Shown: positions 33,523 to 43,435, counted from the first letter of the stretch. The stretch: 64,000 bases of DNA from Tellurirhabdus rosea (GCF_026278345.1 NZ_CP111085.1:5118282-5182281); one strand, 5' to 3'. The notes: generated from the sequence alone by a model not told the origin. Translations and numbers: made by a program.

Positions 33523-33963
33523 TTAAGCCCGTTCGGGGAAGGCGCAGAGCTCTTCCCGCAGCTGTTCGGTGGCCTCAACTAATTCGAGGCGCGAGGGGAT
33601 TACCGGAAGCCAGAACGCTGAGGATAAATCGGTATGCCAGTACGGCGAGGCTTCGCAGTCGAGTTTGATCTGGAGCAGAAAATCGGTTGCGCTTACGGAG
33701 AGGCATTCGAAACTCAGACAAGGCTCGGTGAACTGAAGCCGGGGCAGCGGCTGGGAAGTGGTGGCGATAAAATTGAGCCATTTAACCAGCAGTTCCAGCT
33801 CCCAGGTAAGCAGGAGCGGGGCGGTCAGCGTCGCTTCGTGCCCCTGCCAGCGGGTACGCAATCCCATCAGCAGCCAGTTGCGGTCGAGGTTCGAGGCAGA
33901 ATGCTGGTATTCATAATCCAGTATGTTGAGCTCAAAAGTGCTCCGGGGACCAGTAAGTATCAT
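33523..33963 (-). CDS. WapI-like immunity family protein
   Basis: 146 residues resembling the WapI immunity family: FELNILDYEY near residue 10, DRNWLLMGLRTRW near 27, a central LLLTWELELLVKWL and an acidic C-terminal half. In Bacilli such proteins neutralise the tRNase toxin WapA. No toxin with Rhs/WapA repeats is visible in the window, so it may be an orphan immunity gene or an unrelated protein with the same fold. Recognised from pattern only. Confidence 0.5.
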   Translation of the reverse strand: MILTGPRSTFELNILDYEYQHSASNLDRNWLLMGLRTRWQGHEATLTAPLLLTWELELLVKWLNFIATTSQPLPRLQFTEPCLSFECLSVSATDFLLQIKLDCEASPYWHTDLSSAFWLPVIPSRLELVEATEQLREELCAFPERA

Positions 33964-34191
33964 GATGGTTAGGGGTAGGGTGAAAGGAAAGCCGCGAATA
34001 CTGACGTACGGACGTACCTATACGTAAAGAAATGACACCCTTACAAGAAGCCCCGGCGGAACTTAGCGGCGGAGGAGAACCTATAGGTCAAATGTACTAG
34101 TAGAAGGGTTAGGATAAAACCGTACGGCTTTTTTTTTAGTTCGGACGCAAATCTTTTTTAATGCGAACGCGCCACACAACCCGCCGGTCTC

Positions 34192-34199
34192 TATCTTTG
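34192..34199 (+). promoter_or_regulatory. Putative -7 element of the carboxynorspermidine dehydrogenase gene
   Basis: TATCTTTG fits TAnnTTTG, 57 nt before the ATG at 34257. No -33 TTG is seen at the usual distance. The rest of the 293-bp gap 33964-34256 contains CGTACGGACGTACC and a CCGTACGG followed by nine T at 34121-34137. Confidence 0.5.
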
Positions 34200-34256
34200 C
34201 GCGTATTTTCGGGCCCTCGTCGGGGCCTGTTCCAATCAACTGACTGATACAGAGAT

Positions 34257-35465
34257 ATGTCTAAAGTGCTCATTATCGGAGCCGGGGGCGTAGGAAGCGT
34301 CGTGGCACACAAATGCGCCATGAACGCCGACGTTTTCACGGAGATCATGCTCGCCAGCCGGACCGTTGCCAAGTGCGAAAAAATTGCGGCCGAAATCAAG
34401 GAAATGCACGGCGTCACGATCCAGACGGCCCAGGTGGATGCCGACGTGGTGGCCGAAGTCGTGATGCTTATCAAGCGTTTTCAGCCGGTGCTGGTCATCA
34501 ATGTGGCCCTGCCGTACCAGGACCTGCCCATCATGGATGCCTGCCTGGAAACCCGGACGCACTACCTCGACACGGCCAATTACGAGCCGAAAGACGTGGC
34601 CAAGTTTGAATACAGCTGGCAGTGGGCTTACAAAGAGCGCTTCGAGCAGGCGGGCATCATGGCCCTGCTGGGCTGCGGTTTCGACCCCGGCGCGACGCAG
34701 GTCTTCACGGCCTACGCCGCCAAACACCACTTCGACGAGATGCACTACCTCGACATTGTGGACTGCAACGCGGGCAACCACGGAAAGGCGTTCGCCACCA
34801 ACTTCAACCCCGAAATCAACATCCGCGAGATTACCCAGCCGGGCCGCTACTGGGAGAATGGCGAATGGGTCGAGATTCCGGCCATGTCCATCCACAAACC
34901 GATTGCCTATCCGGCCATCGGCGAGCGCGAGTCGTACGTGCTCTACCACGAGGAACTGGAGTCGCTGGTCAAAAATTTCCCCACGCTGAAGCGCGCCCGC
35001 TTCTGGATGACCTTCGGCCAGGCGTACATCACGCACCTGCAGGTCCTGGAAAACGTCGGCATGACGAGCATCAAACCCATCAAATTCCAGGGCGTCGATA
35101 TCGTACCGCTTGAGTTCCTGAAAGCCGTGCTGCCCGCTCCGGATACGCTGGGCGAGAACTACACCGGCCAAACCTCCATCGGCTGCCAGATCAAGGGCAT
35201 CAAGGACGGTCAGGAAAAAACGTATTTCATCTGGAACAACTGCGACCACGCCGAAACCTACAAAGAGGTACGCGGGCAGGCCGTCAGCTACACGACCGGC
35301 GTTCCGGCCATGATCGGCGCCATGCTGATGCTGAAAGGCGAGTGGATGAAACCCGGCGTCTGGAACTGCGAGGAAATGAACCCAGACCCGTTCATCGAAC
35401 AAATGAACAAACAGGGGTTGCCGGTGCAGGACGCGGTGAACCAGCCCCTGAGCGTGGAAGCGTAA
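34257..35465 (+). CDS. Carboxynorspermidine/carboxyspermidine dehydrogenase
   Basis: 402-residue saccharopine-dehydrogenase-family enzyme. It condenses L-aspartate semialdehyde with a diamine (putrescine or 1,3-diaminopropane) and reduces the imine with NADPH. The Rossmann GAGGVGS motif is at 8-14; residues 105-120 (THYLDTANYEPKD) and LLGCGFDPGATQVF near residue 140 are typical of this subfamily. The partner decarboxylase nspC is encoded at 59691, 24 kb away. Its stop codon is followed by the inverted repeat 35466-35554, which probably terminates it. Confidence 0.9.
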   Translation: MSKVLIIGAGGVGSVVAHKCAMNADVFTEIMLASRTVAKCEKIAAEIKEMHGVTIQTAQVDADVVAEVVMLIKRFQPVLVINVALPYQDLPIMDACLETRTHYLDTANYEPKDVAKFEYSWQWAYKERFEQAGIMALLGCGFDPGATQVFTAYAAKHHFDEMHYLDIVDCNAGNHGKAFATNFNPEINIREITQPGRYWENGEWVEIPAMSIHKPIAYPAIGERESYVLYHEELESLVKNFPTLKRARFWMTFGQAYITHLQVLENVGMTSIKPIKFQGVDIVPLEFLKAVLPAPDTLGENYTGQTSIGCQIKGIKDGQEKTYFIWNNCDHAETYKEVRGQAVSYTTGVPAMIGAMLMLKGEWMKPGVWNCEEMNPDPFIEQMNKQGLPVQDAVNQPLSVEA

Positions 35466-35554
35466 CAAGGATTGATGGGTTGAATGATGGATGGATGGAC
35501 CGGTCGATCGGACGTAACATCTTCTAATTCAATCATTCAACCCATCAATCCTTG
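35466..35554 (+). terminator. Long inverted repeat serving as terminator
   Basis: Arms 35466-35488 and 35532-35554 are a perfect 23-bp inverted repeat (CAAGGATTGATGGGTTGAAT and on), followed by CTTTTT on the plus strand. The arms start immediately after the TAA of the upstream gene. The loop contains ATGGATGGATGG and a CCGGTCGATCGG-like stem. Confidence 0.8.
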
Positions 35555-35744
35555 CTTTTTAATGTAGCTTTTTGTAAATTAATTCTGCTTTTCTTGCAAT
35601 CCGAAGTACGATCAATGTAAGCGGCCGCCGGACGCTCTATTGAGCATGGAGTCCGGAGGGGCAGGAGCTATCCCAGAGCGATGTTGATGCTAACGCGGCC
35701 GGAGTAATTACACTTTCCGGTCCAATCTTTACTTCCATAACCGA

Positions 35745-37169
35745 ATGGCTGTAAGTCTCTGGGTATGTTTGTTCAATGCCGCTTTTACGGCGGTTTTCCT
35801 TTTCAGCATTCTGCTGGCGGGCATACAGTACGTCTTTCGCCGCGACCGCGCGCTCTGGTACTATGCCGCCTATCTGCTGTCGTGCTGCCTGTTTTTCCTC
35901 TTCGACCGGCCTTCCCTGCCCCTGATCGAACCGATTTTTCCGGCCTGGCCGCTCTACGTGGACCAGTGGAGTACGCTGCTGAATCTGGCGAATCTGGTTT
36001 TTTACTTTCTGTTTGCCAATGAGTTTCTGTTCTTCCGCACCGTCGATCCCCGGACGAGCCGAATGCTCAGGCTGGTCGTCTGGGCACTGGTGGGCTATCT
36101 GCTGCTGGACCGGGTGCTGGTCTGGGGCTTCGGCATTTCGGACGTCGGCCGCTGGGGCAGCGAACGGGTGAAGGAAATTCTCGGCGTTTTCGGCCTGTAT
36201 ATTCTGTACCGGGTTTTCCGGCTGCGCAATCCGATGGTGAGTCTGTTCGCCGTCGGTTCCCTCTGTTTTACCGTCGGGTCGCTGACGGCCCTGGTGCTGG
36301 CGCGACTGGACAGGCCGTTTGCGACGGACGAAGCGCCTTTTTTGTTCGTTCAAATCGGGTGTCTGCTCGAAATTACCTTTTTCAATCTGGGGCTGAATTA
36401 CCGCGCCCGGCAACTGGAACAAAGCAACCTGCAACTGGCGCTGGCGTCGCAAGGTGAGCGGGACCGCATCGCCCGCGACCTGCACGATGATGTCGGGAGT
36501 GTCCTGAGCAGTCTGGCCTTTTACAGCGACGCGGCCGGGCAATTGTACCAGCGCGGCCGCTACGGCGAGCTGTACGAACTGCTCCAGAAAATCGCCGCTC
36601 AGGCCCGGCGGACCATCGAGCAGATGAGCGATGTCGTCTGGTCGATTCAGGACCCGATGCCCAGCGCCGAATCGCTGCGGGCCCGCCTGCTGAAGACCGC
36701 CCACGACCTGACGACTTCCGGCCATCAGACGATTACGGTTTCAACCCCGCTTTCGGCCCTGCATACAGATGCGGTCCTGCCCGCCAATGTTCTGCGCAAT
36801 CTCTACCTGATTGGCAAGGAAGCGCTGCACAATGCGGTCAAATACGCCGGGGCCCACGAAATCCGGCTGGCGGTTTTTTACGAAGGACCCTCGCTGGTCA
36901 TGGAAATAAAGGACGACGGCTGCGGTTTTGAGCCAGACCAGACGGGGTCCGGAAACGGCCTGTTCAACATGCAGCAGCGGGCCGAAACCGCCGGGGCTTC
37001 GCTCGATCTGAAGTCCGTACCGGGCGTCGGGACCGTGGTGCGGGTGCAGTACACGCCCGACCCGGCGAAAGACAATCACTCCGTCGCGGGCCTCGACGAT
37101 CCGGTCACGATGGCGGAACTGAGGCGGCAACCTGTTAACAAACCGGATAATGCGGGTCACGTTATTTGA
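35745..37169 (+). CDS. Two-component sensor histidine kinase (NarL/LiaS type)
   Basis: 474 residues with about seven N-terminal membrane segments (residues 5-230), resembling a 7TMR-DISM membrane sensor without an added periplasmic domain. A HisKA_3 dimerisation region follows, with the phosphorylated His in RDLHDDVGS (about residue 247), and an HATPase domain (NLYLIGKEALHNAVKYAGA, DDGCGFEPDQ, GNGLFNMQQRAE). The last 20 nt overlap the response-regulator gene, so the two are translationally coupled. The signal is unknown. Confidence 0.9.
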   Translation: MAVSLWVCLFNAAFTAVFLFSILLAGIQYVFRRDRALWYYAAYLLSCCLFFLFDRPSLPLIEPIFPAWPLYVDQWSTLLNLANLVFYFLFANEFLFFRTVDPRTSRMLRLVVWALVGYLLLDRVLVWGFGISDVGRWGSERVKEILGVFGLYILYRVFRLRNPMVSLFAVGSLCFTVGSLTALVLARLDRPFATDEAPFLFVQIGCLLEITFFNLGLNYRARQLEQSNLQLALASQGERDRIARDLHDDVGSVLSSLAFYSDAAGQLYQRGRYGELYELLQKIAAQARRTIEQMSDVVWSIQDPMPSAESLRARLLKTAHDLTTSGHQTITVSTPLSALHTDAVLPANVLRNLYLIGKEALHNAVKYAGAHEIRLAVFYEGPSLVMEIKDDGCGFEPDQTGSGNGLFNMQQRAETAGASLDLKSVPGVGTVVRVQYTPDPAKDNHSVAGLDDPVTMAELRRQPVNKPDNAGHVI

Positions 37170-37788
37170 AGATGATGCCGCTCTGCGGGATTCCCTGCGG
37201 GTTTTGTTCAGCAGCCTGCCCGGGATTGAGCTGGTGGGGGCGCACGCCAGCCCCCGGCAGTGGTCGCTTCACCTGCCGCACGAGCGGCCGGATGTGATTC
37301 TGATGGATATCGAAATGCCGGGACTCAACGGCATCGAGGCCACCCGGGCCATTCACGCGGCCTTTCCGGAAATCAACATTGTCATGCTGACGGTTTTTCA
37401 GGAAGACGACAAAATCTTCCAGGCGCTCTGTGCCGGAGCGGTGGGGTATCTGCTGAAACAGTCAACCCCGACCCAGCTGGTCGAGGCGCTGCGGGATGCC
37501 TGCGCGGGCGGCTCGCCCATGTCTCCGGCCATTGCCCGCCGGACCGTACACCTGTTTCAGCGACTGGCCGGCAACCGGCCGACTTCTGCCCCTGTACAAC
37601 CCCTGACGCTTCGGGAACGCGAAACCCTGCGCTATCTGGTCGACGGCCTGAGCTACAAACTGATTGCCGACCGGATGGGCATCAGTTACGAAACCGTACG
37701 CTCGCACATCAAGCATATCTACGAAAAACTGCACGTCGCCTCCATGACGGAGGCCGTCGCCAGGGCCCTGCGGGAAGGGCTTGTGTAA
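37150..37788 (+). CDS. LuxR/NarL-type response regulator
   Basis: 212 residues: receiver domain with acidic pocket E7/D8/D9 and phospho-acceptor Asp in VILMDIEMPG (about residue 54), then a LuxR helix-turn-helix (LTLRERETLRYLVDGLSYKL, ISYETVRSHIKHIYEKL). Overlaps the kinase gene by 20 nt and is the cognate partner. Ends 190 bp before the EthD gene, which may be one of its targets or co-transcribed. Confidence 0.93.
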   Translation: MRVTLFEDDAALRDSLRVLFSSLPGIELVGAHASPRQWSLHLPHERPDVILMDIEMPGLNGIEATRAIHAAFPEINIVMLTVFQEDDKIFQALCAGAVGYLLKQSTPTQLVEALRDACAGGSPMSPAIARRTVHLFQRLAGNRPTSAPVQPLTLRERETLRYLVDGLSYKLIADRMGISYETVRSHIKHIYEKLHVASMTEAVARALREGLV

Positions 37789-37978
37789 GGCTGCACGTTT
37801 GCTCAAATCCCCATAATTGGGGATTGCGCTGGCGGCGGTTTCGGCTAAACTTTGTCCAGCTTCCGCTTTCCGACTCGCTATCCACACTTTTTCTGCTTTC
37901 CACAGCAGCCTTACCTATATCTTTCGGCCAAAGTCGACAAGCGGGGTATGGGTAAGGCTTTTTTAAAGCCCGAAAACC

Positions 37979-38308
37979 ATGATTTCACTAACTGTCCTTT
38001 ATCCAAAGACCGCCGAAAGCCATTTCGATATGGCCTATTACCTCCAGAAGCACGTTCCGCTGGTGCAGAAACGCCTCTCGCCGCTGGGGCTGGTGCAGAT
38101 AGAACTGGAAGAGGGCGTGGCAGGCGGCGCGCCGGACACAAAGGCAGGTTTCGCCGTGATCGGGCGGCTGTATTTTCCCGCCATCGAGGATCTGCAGAAG
38201 GCCCTCGCCGCTCACGGCCCCGAGCTGATCGGCGACATTCCGAACTTCACCGATGTGCCGCCGCAAATGCAGGTAAGCCGCCTTCTTGACGTTCCTGCGC
38301 CGGTCTGA
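37979..38308 (+). CDS. EthD-domain protein
   Basis: 109-residue single-domain protein of the EthD family, dimeric alpha-beta barrels related to an ethyl tert-butyl ether degradation protein. The segment AYYLQKHVPLVQKRLSPLGL at 18-37 is the conserved helix region. Members occur as accessory proteins or small-molecule-handling enzymes; no specific activity can be assigned. It may belong to the transcript of the kinase and regulator and is followed by a terminator. Confidence 0.85.
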   Translation: MISLTVLYPKTAESHFDMAYYLQKHVPLVQKRLSPLGLVQIELEEGVAGGAPDTKAGFAVIGRLYFPAIEDLQKALAAHGPELIGDIPNFTDVPPQMQVSRLLDVPAPV

Positions 38309-38365
38309 CCGGGCAGGCGCTGGTCCGGAGTCTGAGAAAGGAAAGATTGAGGATCTTTCATAACC

Positions 38366-38399
38366 ATAAAGCCGCCCCGGATTTCCAGGACGGCTTTAT
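38366..38399 (+). terminator. Intrinsic terminator
   Basis: ATAAAGCCG pairs with CGGCTTTAT plus two internal pairs, followed by TTTCTTT. It ends the EthD transcript and faces the converging SusD gene. Confidence 0.8.
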
Positions 38400-38434
38400 T
38401 TTCTTTCGTCTATAGGTACAGTTAATGGATTCGA

Positions 38435-40006
38435 TTACTGCGGACCCGTCGTTCGCGTGTCCCAGAAGACCGGGCGTTCGCTCAGGTTGCCGTTGGCCCG
38501 CTGCTTCAGGTTCGGATTGGCGTCAACTTCCTGCTGCGGGTAGGGCAGGGCGCGGGGCACCCGGCCGCTGTTGCCCAGGTTCGGATTGCTGGTCGGAATC
38601 TTCGACAGATCGGGGAAGCCCGTCCGCCGCCAGTCGTTCCAGGGTTCGACCGCGACCATGTAGTTAGCCACGTATTTCTCCTCAATGATCTGCCGCAGCC
38701 GGGCGTCCGGGGTGCCGGTCAGCGTGCCCTGCCGGGCGATGTAGGCATCCGCCTGAGCAGCTACCCCGGCATTGGCAAACGACGCCCGGATGCCCGCCTG
38801 ATAGAAGCGTTCGGCATCCGCCGCGGTCCCGACGCCATACCGCAGCGCCAGTTCGGCCCGGATGAAGTTGTATTCGGAGAAAAGCAGCATCCGGATGGGA
38901 GCCGACCCGTCGTAGTTCAGGCCCGTTGCGCCCGAAACGGTCAGGTTCGGTCCGGCCGGGATGGCCGTCGTGGTGACGGCCCCGCGCACGTAGGTGTGCA
39001 GCCGGGACAGGTTGTTACGGACCGTGTTGTTGCCGGTGCCGTTCGCCAGTCCGACATAGCCCGTCGTGCCGCTCGGCGGCGTGGTGAGGTTCGCCGGGCT
39101 GAACGGCATGGGCGTAAAGTACGATGCCCGCCGCGGGTCGGCCTTGCCGTTCATCAGGTTGACGATGGTGGCGCTGACGGCAATATCGTCGGTCCGGGAA
39201 AGGATGAACTGGTGAATCGGATTCTGCTTGTTGGCCACCGTTTCAAAACGAAGCTGAAAATCGTCGGCGGTCGAGGCCATGAAGTTGGCTTCGTTGGCCT
39301 GGACAAAGGCGGCTACCGCCTGGGGCGTCACGGTGTTGGCATTCAGCATGTGCAGATACAGCCGCAGTTTCAGCGTGTTGGCGAGCCGGATCCAGCGCTG
39401 GGCGTTCCCGCCGTAGAAATAGTCGTCTCCGGCCGGGGCGGTCAGCGAGGAGGTCTTGCGCAGGTCGGCAATGCCTTCGTCGATGAGTTTGATGAGGTTG
39501 TCGTAAATATCCTTCGACGCATCGGGTTTCGGCTGCAGATTGTCGGTGCCCTTAAACGCCTCGGTATAGGGTACGTCGCCCCAGAGGTCGGTAATGACGC
39601 CAAACGAAAATGCTTTGAGCACTTTGGCAATACCGAAATAGAACGGGTGCGTGGCCGTTGCGTCGCGGCGAAGAATCTGCTCCAGGTCGGCCAGCGGACC
39701 GGCGTAGAAATTGGCCCGGAACGTCTGGTTGACTTCCGTCGGCTGGATGGTATAGGCATCGTACGCCTCGGTCTGCCGGCCGTTCTGGGCGGCAAACTGC
39801 TGCGAGAACAGCATCGTATAGCGGTGAATGTCGCTGCCCATCGTGTAGCCGATGTTGCCGCCCGCGCTGGTCAGCAGCAGGTTCGGCGTGCTCGACGTGG
39901 CGAGGTTGGGATTGACGTTCGTTTCCAGAAAATCCGAACAGCCGGTGGCGCTCCACAGCAAAGCGGCGAGGGGCAGGGCCTGAATGAGTTTCTTGTATGG
40001 TTTCAT
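38435..40006 (-). CDS. SusD/RagB-family outer-membrane lipoprotein
   Basis: 523-residue SusD-like protein (SusD-like_2 type, nutrient-binding). The N-terminus MKPYKKLIQALPLAALLWSATGCSDFLETNVNPN holds a lipobox with Cys at 23. SusD-like helices and TPR-like repeats fill the rest. It caps the SusC barrel encoded 27 bp upstream and delivers bound oligosaccharide or peptide. The ligand is not predictable; the nearby glucanase suggests a glucan. Confidence 0.93.
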   Translation of the reverse strand: MKPYKKLIQALPLAALLWSATGCSDFLETNVNPNLATSSTPNLLLTSAGGNIGYTMGSDIHRYTMLFSQQFAAQNGRQTEAYDAYTIQPTEVNQTFRANFYAGPLADLEQILRRDATATHPFYFGIAKVLKAFSFGVITDLWGDVPYTEAFKGTDNLQPKPDASKDIYDNLIKLIDEGIADLRKTSSLTAPAGDDYFYGGNAQRWIRLANTLKLRLYLHMLNANTVTPQAVAAFVQANEANFMASTADDFQLRFETVANKQNPIHQFILSRTDDIAVSATIVNLMNGKADPRRASYFTPMPFSPANLTTPPSGTTGYVGLANGTGNNTVRNNLSRLHTYVRGAVTTTAIPAGPNLTVSGATGLNYDGSAPIRMLLFSEYNFIRAELALRYGVGTAADAERFYQAGIRASFANAGVAAQADAYIARQGTLTGTPDARLRQIIEEKYVANYMVAVEPWNDWRRTGFPDLSKIPTSNPNLGNSGRVPRALPYPQQEVDANPNLKQRANGNLSERPVFWDTRTTGPQ

Positions 40007-40033
40007 GGGATGAAGTCTTTGGATGGGGATGGA

Positions 40034-43000
40034 TTAAAACGAAGCCCGGAAAACGACGCCGTAGGTGCGGGCCTGCGGCAGCGTGTTGAATTCGATACCC
40101 TGGACGTTCTGGTTGCTGCCGACGTTGACCTCGGGGTCGATGTGCGGCACTTTGGTCCACAGCAGCAGGTTCCGGCCGTTGATGCCGATATCGAGCGTCC
40201 CGAACGGCGTCCGCTGCAGGATGGACTTCGGCAGCGTGTACGTCAGGCTGGCTTCGCGCAGGCGGGTCCACGAACCGTCGAAAACGCCCATGCCCGGCAC
40301 GTTGAAGCTGTACAGGTTACTCCAGTACTGCTGGCTGGAAATGGCGACGTTGTTCGGACTTTCGGAGCCCTGCAAGACGCCCGGAATCACGTAGTCGCGG
40401 GTGGGCTGGCCGCTGGCGTCGAAGCGGGGACGTTCTGCCGTTTCGATGGCGCTGCCCGTCCGGCGTACGTCGTTGATGACGCGGCTCAGGATATCGCCGC
40501 CCCGCTTGAACTCGATCAGGAAATTCAGCGCCAGTCCTTTGTAGGCAACGTTGGACACTACGCCGCCCGTCCAGCGCGGGTTGGGGTCGCCGACCCGCTG
40601 CACCCCGGCGGTGTTGATGATGGGCAGGCCGGTGGTGGGGTTGATCACCAGGCGGCCCTGCGCATCCCGGAGCAGCGTATTGGCGTAAATCACCCCGAAC
40701 GGCTGACCGGCTTCAATGCGGCCCTGGGCCGTGGTGAAGGGCCCGAGCGATACGTTCTGCACACCCGGGGCCAGCGAAATTACATTGTTACGCACCCGTG
40801 AGCCGTTGAAGGCAAAATCCACTTTCAGGTCGTTGCGCTTGATGGGCGTAAACGAGAGGCTCCATTCCCAGCCGTTCGACTTCAGTTCCCCGGCGTTTTT
40901 GGCAATGGACGTAAAGCCCGACGCTCCGGCCACCGGCACCTGCAGAATGATGTCCGTCGAACGCTGGTCAAAATACGTCAGGTCCAGCCCGATCCGGTTC
41001 TGCCAGAAACGCAGTTCGCCGCCCACTTCCCAGCTCCGGGTGAATTCGGGGCCGAGCTGCGGGTTGCCCGTGTCATCCTGCAGGCGGCGGCCCAGCTGTC
41101 CCTGGAACGGATACTGCAGCTGCGTGCCCCAGCCATCCTGCGGGTTCGACTGTTCGAAGTAAACGTCCGTGGAGTACACCGACGCCTCGCGGCCCACCTT
41201 GGCCCAGGCGGCTTTGAACTTGGCAAACGTAAGGAAATTCTGCTGCCTGAGCACCTCCAGCGCGTCGGTGGCAATGAGGCTGCCCGAAAACGAGGGGTAG
41301 AAATACGAACGGTTGTTGCGCCGGAAGGTCGATGACCAGTCGTTGCGGCCCGTCGCCTCGAAGTTGGCCCAGCCCTTGTAATTCAGCGAAACACTGCCGT
41401 AAAGTCCAAAGAGCCGTTTCTGTTCGCGCCACGTAAACGGTACGTAGTTGATGGTGTTGGTAATGTGCTCGAAGTCGCGGGTCAGCATGGTGTTGCCCAC
41501 CACAATCTGGTCGTTGGAACTCAGCAGGTTGATTTCATTCCCAAACAGGGCCGTCAGGTTCAGGCCCTCCATCAACTGGCGGTTGACGGTGAAGTTGTTG
41601 TAGAAGCTCGTTTCCTGGCGGTAGATGTTCCGGTCGCCCACGGCCCCCACGCCCTGAACGGCATGGTTGGCCTGGCCGCGCGCGCCGATGGCATCGACCG
41701 TTTTCCGGCGTTCGGTAAACATGTCCGTCCCGATCCGGCCGTTGTAGCTCAGCCAGTCCGTGAATTTGAACGTTGCGTTGACGTTTCCGATCAGGCGGCT
41801 GCGTTCGTCGCCGTACTTGTTGTTGCGCAGCGTCCAGTACGGATGGTCGGTATTGTTGTTGAAATAAACCTGCGAGCCGTCCGGGCGTACCCAGGGTTCG
41901 TTGGCCAGGTCATAGTCGCGCGGCAGAAACCAGCCCCGGAACAGCGGGTTGGACAGCTGGTTGCCGATCTGCGAACGATTGGACGTGTTGTAGATGTACT
42001 GGATGTTGGTTCCCAGCGTCAGGCGGTTGGTGAGCTGCGAACTGGCGTTGGCCGTGAAGGTGTGCCGGTCGAGGTTGTTGGCCTCCATAAACCCTTTTTC
42101 CTTCAGCATGCCGTAGGAGAAGTAATAGTTGGTGCGCTCGCTGGCTCCCGAAAAACTCAGGTTGTGCTGCATGTTGTAGCCTTGGCGGAACATGTCGCGC
42201 ACGTTGTTGGGATAAGCCGTCAGCCGGACCGAATCGGGCAGACCGAACAGGGCCCGGTCGGCAGCCGAGTAGGCGCTGGCTACGTTCTGACCCCGGATGA
42301 CCGGCCCCCAGTTCGACTGGTCGGCGTTGGGCTGGAAAATGCCGGGAACCGGGTTGCCGGCGGCGTTCAGCGAAGTGCCGCGGGCGTATTCATTCTGGTA
42401 ATCCGGAAAGCGGTTCGGCTCCACAATGTTGTACGAGCCGGTATAGCTGACCGTATTTTTCTTGTTGGCGTTGTATTTTCCTTTTTTGGTTGTCACCATG
42501 ATGACCCCACCGGCAGCCCGCGAGCCGTACAGCGCCGCCGCGGCCGGTCCTTTCAGCACCGTAATGGTCTCGATGTCGTCCTGGTTAAGGTCCAGGGCCC
42601 GGTTGGAGTTGGAAACGCCCGTCTGCGAGTTGGAAACCGACAGCGGACCGGTGCCGAAGCGGTTGGCGTCGCCCGTTCCCGCCGTGCCGCCGCCGTTGTC
42701 GATGGGGATACCGTCCACGACGAAAAGCGGCTGGTTGCTCTGCGTGAACGTCGTGAAGCCCCGGATGAAAATACTCGACGAGGAACCCGTCATCCCGTTG
42801 GAACCGGAGATCCGGACGCCCGGAATTTTGCCGTTCAGGGCGTTGACGAGGTTGGTCGTTCGGGCAACGGTAAGCTCGGTATTTTTGAGCGAGGTCTGCG
42901 AAAAGCCCAGTCCTTTGCTGGAACGCTCGATCCCGAGGGCCGTCACCACCACTTCCTCCAGCTGGCGGGTATCGTTGACCAGCTCTACATTTACGACCGT

Positions 43001-43267
43001 CTGGTTTCCGACCGGCACTTCGCGTGACAGCATGCCGACAAAGCTGAAGACCAGCACGGCATTGTCCGGAACACTGATGCGGTAAGAACCCGAAACGTCC
43101 GTGGTCGAGCCCCGCGTTGATCCTTTGACGGCTACGTTCACTCCCGGGATAGCACTGCCGTCATTCTGCCCGGTAACGCGCCCCGTGACCACGCGTTCCT
43201 GCGCCCGGGCGGTCAGCCCGGTCATCAACAGGCAGACGGAGATGAGTAGTAAAAAATACTGCTTCAT
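40034..43267 (-). CDS. SusC/RagA-family TonB-linked outer-membrane protein
   Basis: 1077 residues. Signal peptide (MKQYFLLLISVCLLMTGLTARAQ), a carboxypeptidase regulatory-like domain (VTGQNDGSAIPGVNVAVKG, about 30-105), a TonB plug with the RGF segment IFIRGF, and a C-terminal beta-barrel. It imports a substrate through the outer membrane with energy from TonB, together with the SusD partner downstream. A TATATTTG -7 element is seen 57 nt upstream (43324-43331). Separated from the upstream pair by two terminators, so it is an independent unit. Confidence 0.94.
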   Translation of the reverse strand: MKQYFLLLISVCLLMTGLTARAQERVVTGRVTGQNDGSAIPGVNVAVKGSTRGSTTDVSGSYRISVPDNAVLVFSFVGMLSREVPVGNQTVVNVELVNDTRQLEEVVVTALGIERSSKGLGFSQTSLKNTELTVARTTNLVNALNGKIPGVRISGSNGMTGSSSSIFIRGFTTFTQSNQPLFVVDGIPIDNGGGTAGTGDANRFGTGPLSVSNSQTGVSNSNRALDLNQDDIETITVLKGPAAAALYGSRAAGGVIMVTTKKGKYNANKKNTVSYTGSYNIVEPNRFPDYQNEYARGTSLNAAGNPVPGIFQPNADQSNWGPVIRGQNVASAYSAADRALFGLPDSVRLTAYPNNVRDMFRQGYNMQHNLSFSGASERTNYYFSYGMLKEKGFMEANNLDRHTFTANASSQLTNRLTLGTNIQYIYNTSNRSQIGNQLSNPLFRGWFLPRDYDLANEPWVRPDGSQVYFNNNTDHPYWTLRNNKYGDERSRLIGNVNATFKFTDWLSYNGRIGTDMFTERRKTVDAIGARGQANHAVQGVGAVGDRNIYRQETSFYNNFTVNRQLMEGLNLTALFGNEINLLSSNDQIVVGNTMLTRDFEHITNTINYVPFTWREQKRLFGLYGSVSLNYKGWANFEATGRNDWSSTFRRNNRSYFYPSFSGSLIATDALEVLRQQNFLTFAKFKAAWAKVGREASVYSTDVYFEQSNPQDGWGTQLQYPFQGQLGRRLQDDTGNPQLGPEFTRSWEVGGELRFWQNRIGLDLTYFDQRSTDIILQVPVAGASGFTSIAKNAGELKSNGWEWSLSFTPIKRNDLKVDFAFNGSRVRNNVISLAPGVQNVSLGPFTTAQGRIEAGQPFGVIYANTLLRDAQGRLVINPTTGLPIINTAGVQRVGDPNPRWTGGVVSNVAYKGLALNFLIEFKRGGDILSRVINDVRRTGSAIETAERPRFDASGQPTRDYVIPGVLQGSESPNNVAISSQQYWSNLYSFNVPGMGVFDGSWTRLREASLTYTLPKSILQRTPFGTLDIGINGRNLLLWTKVPHIDPEVNVGSNQNVQGIEFNTLPQARTYGVVFRASF

Positions 43268-43323
43268 GGCGTTGTAATTTGTTGATAGATAGGTTTTGGA
43301 AAGGAACTAAGTATTTATACGGC

Positions 43324-43331
43324 CAAATATA
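43324..43331 (-). promoter_or_regulatory. Putative susC -7 element
   Basis: TATATTTG on the minus strand fits TAnnTTTG, 56 nt before the start codon of the SusC gene at 43267. It lies in the 354-bp gap 43268-43621, which otherwise holds two terminators and no gene. Confidence 0.55.
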
Positions 43332-43404
43332 TGAAACTAGTACTTACTTGTGATGAAAGTAATGCTATTTTTTATGCAAGCTTCATCTTTCGTTTTGAAA
43401 ACAA

Positions 43405-43435
43405 AAAAGCCGTAAGAATACATCCTACGGCTTTT
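43405..43435 (-). terminator. Intrinsic terminator
   Basis: AAAAGCCGTA pairs with TACGGCTTTT, and the minus strand continues TTTTTTG. It is the second of two terminators that close the upstream SusC/SusD operon. Confidence 0.82.
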
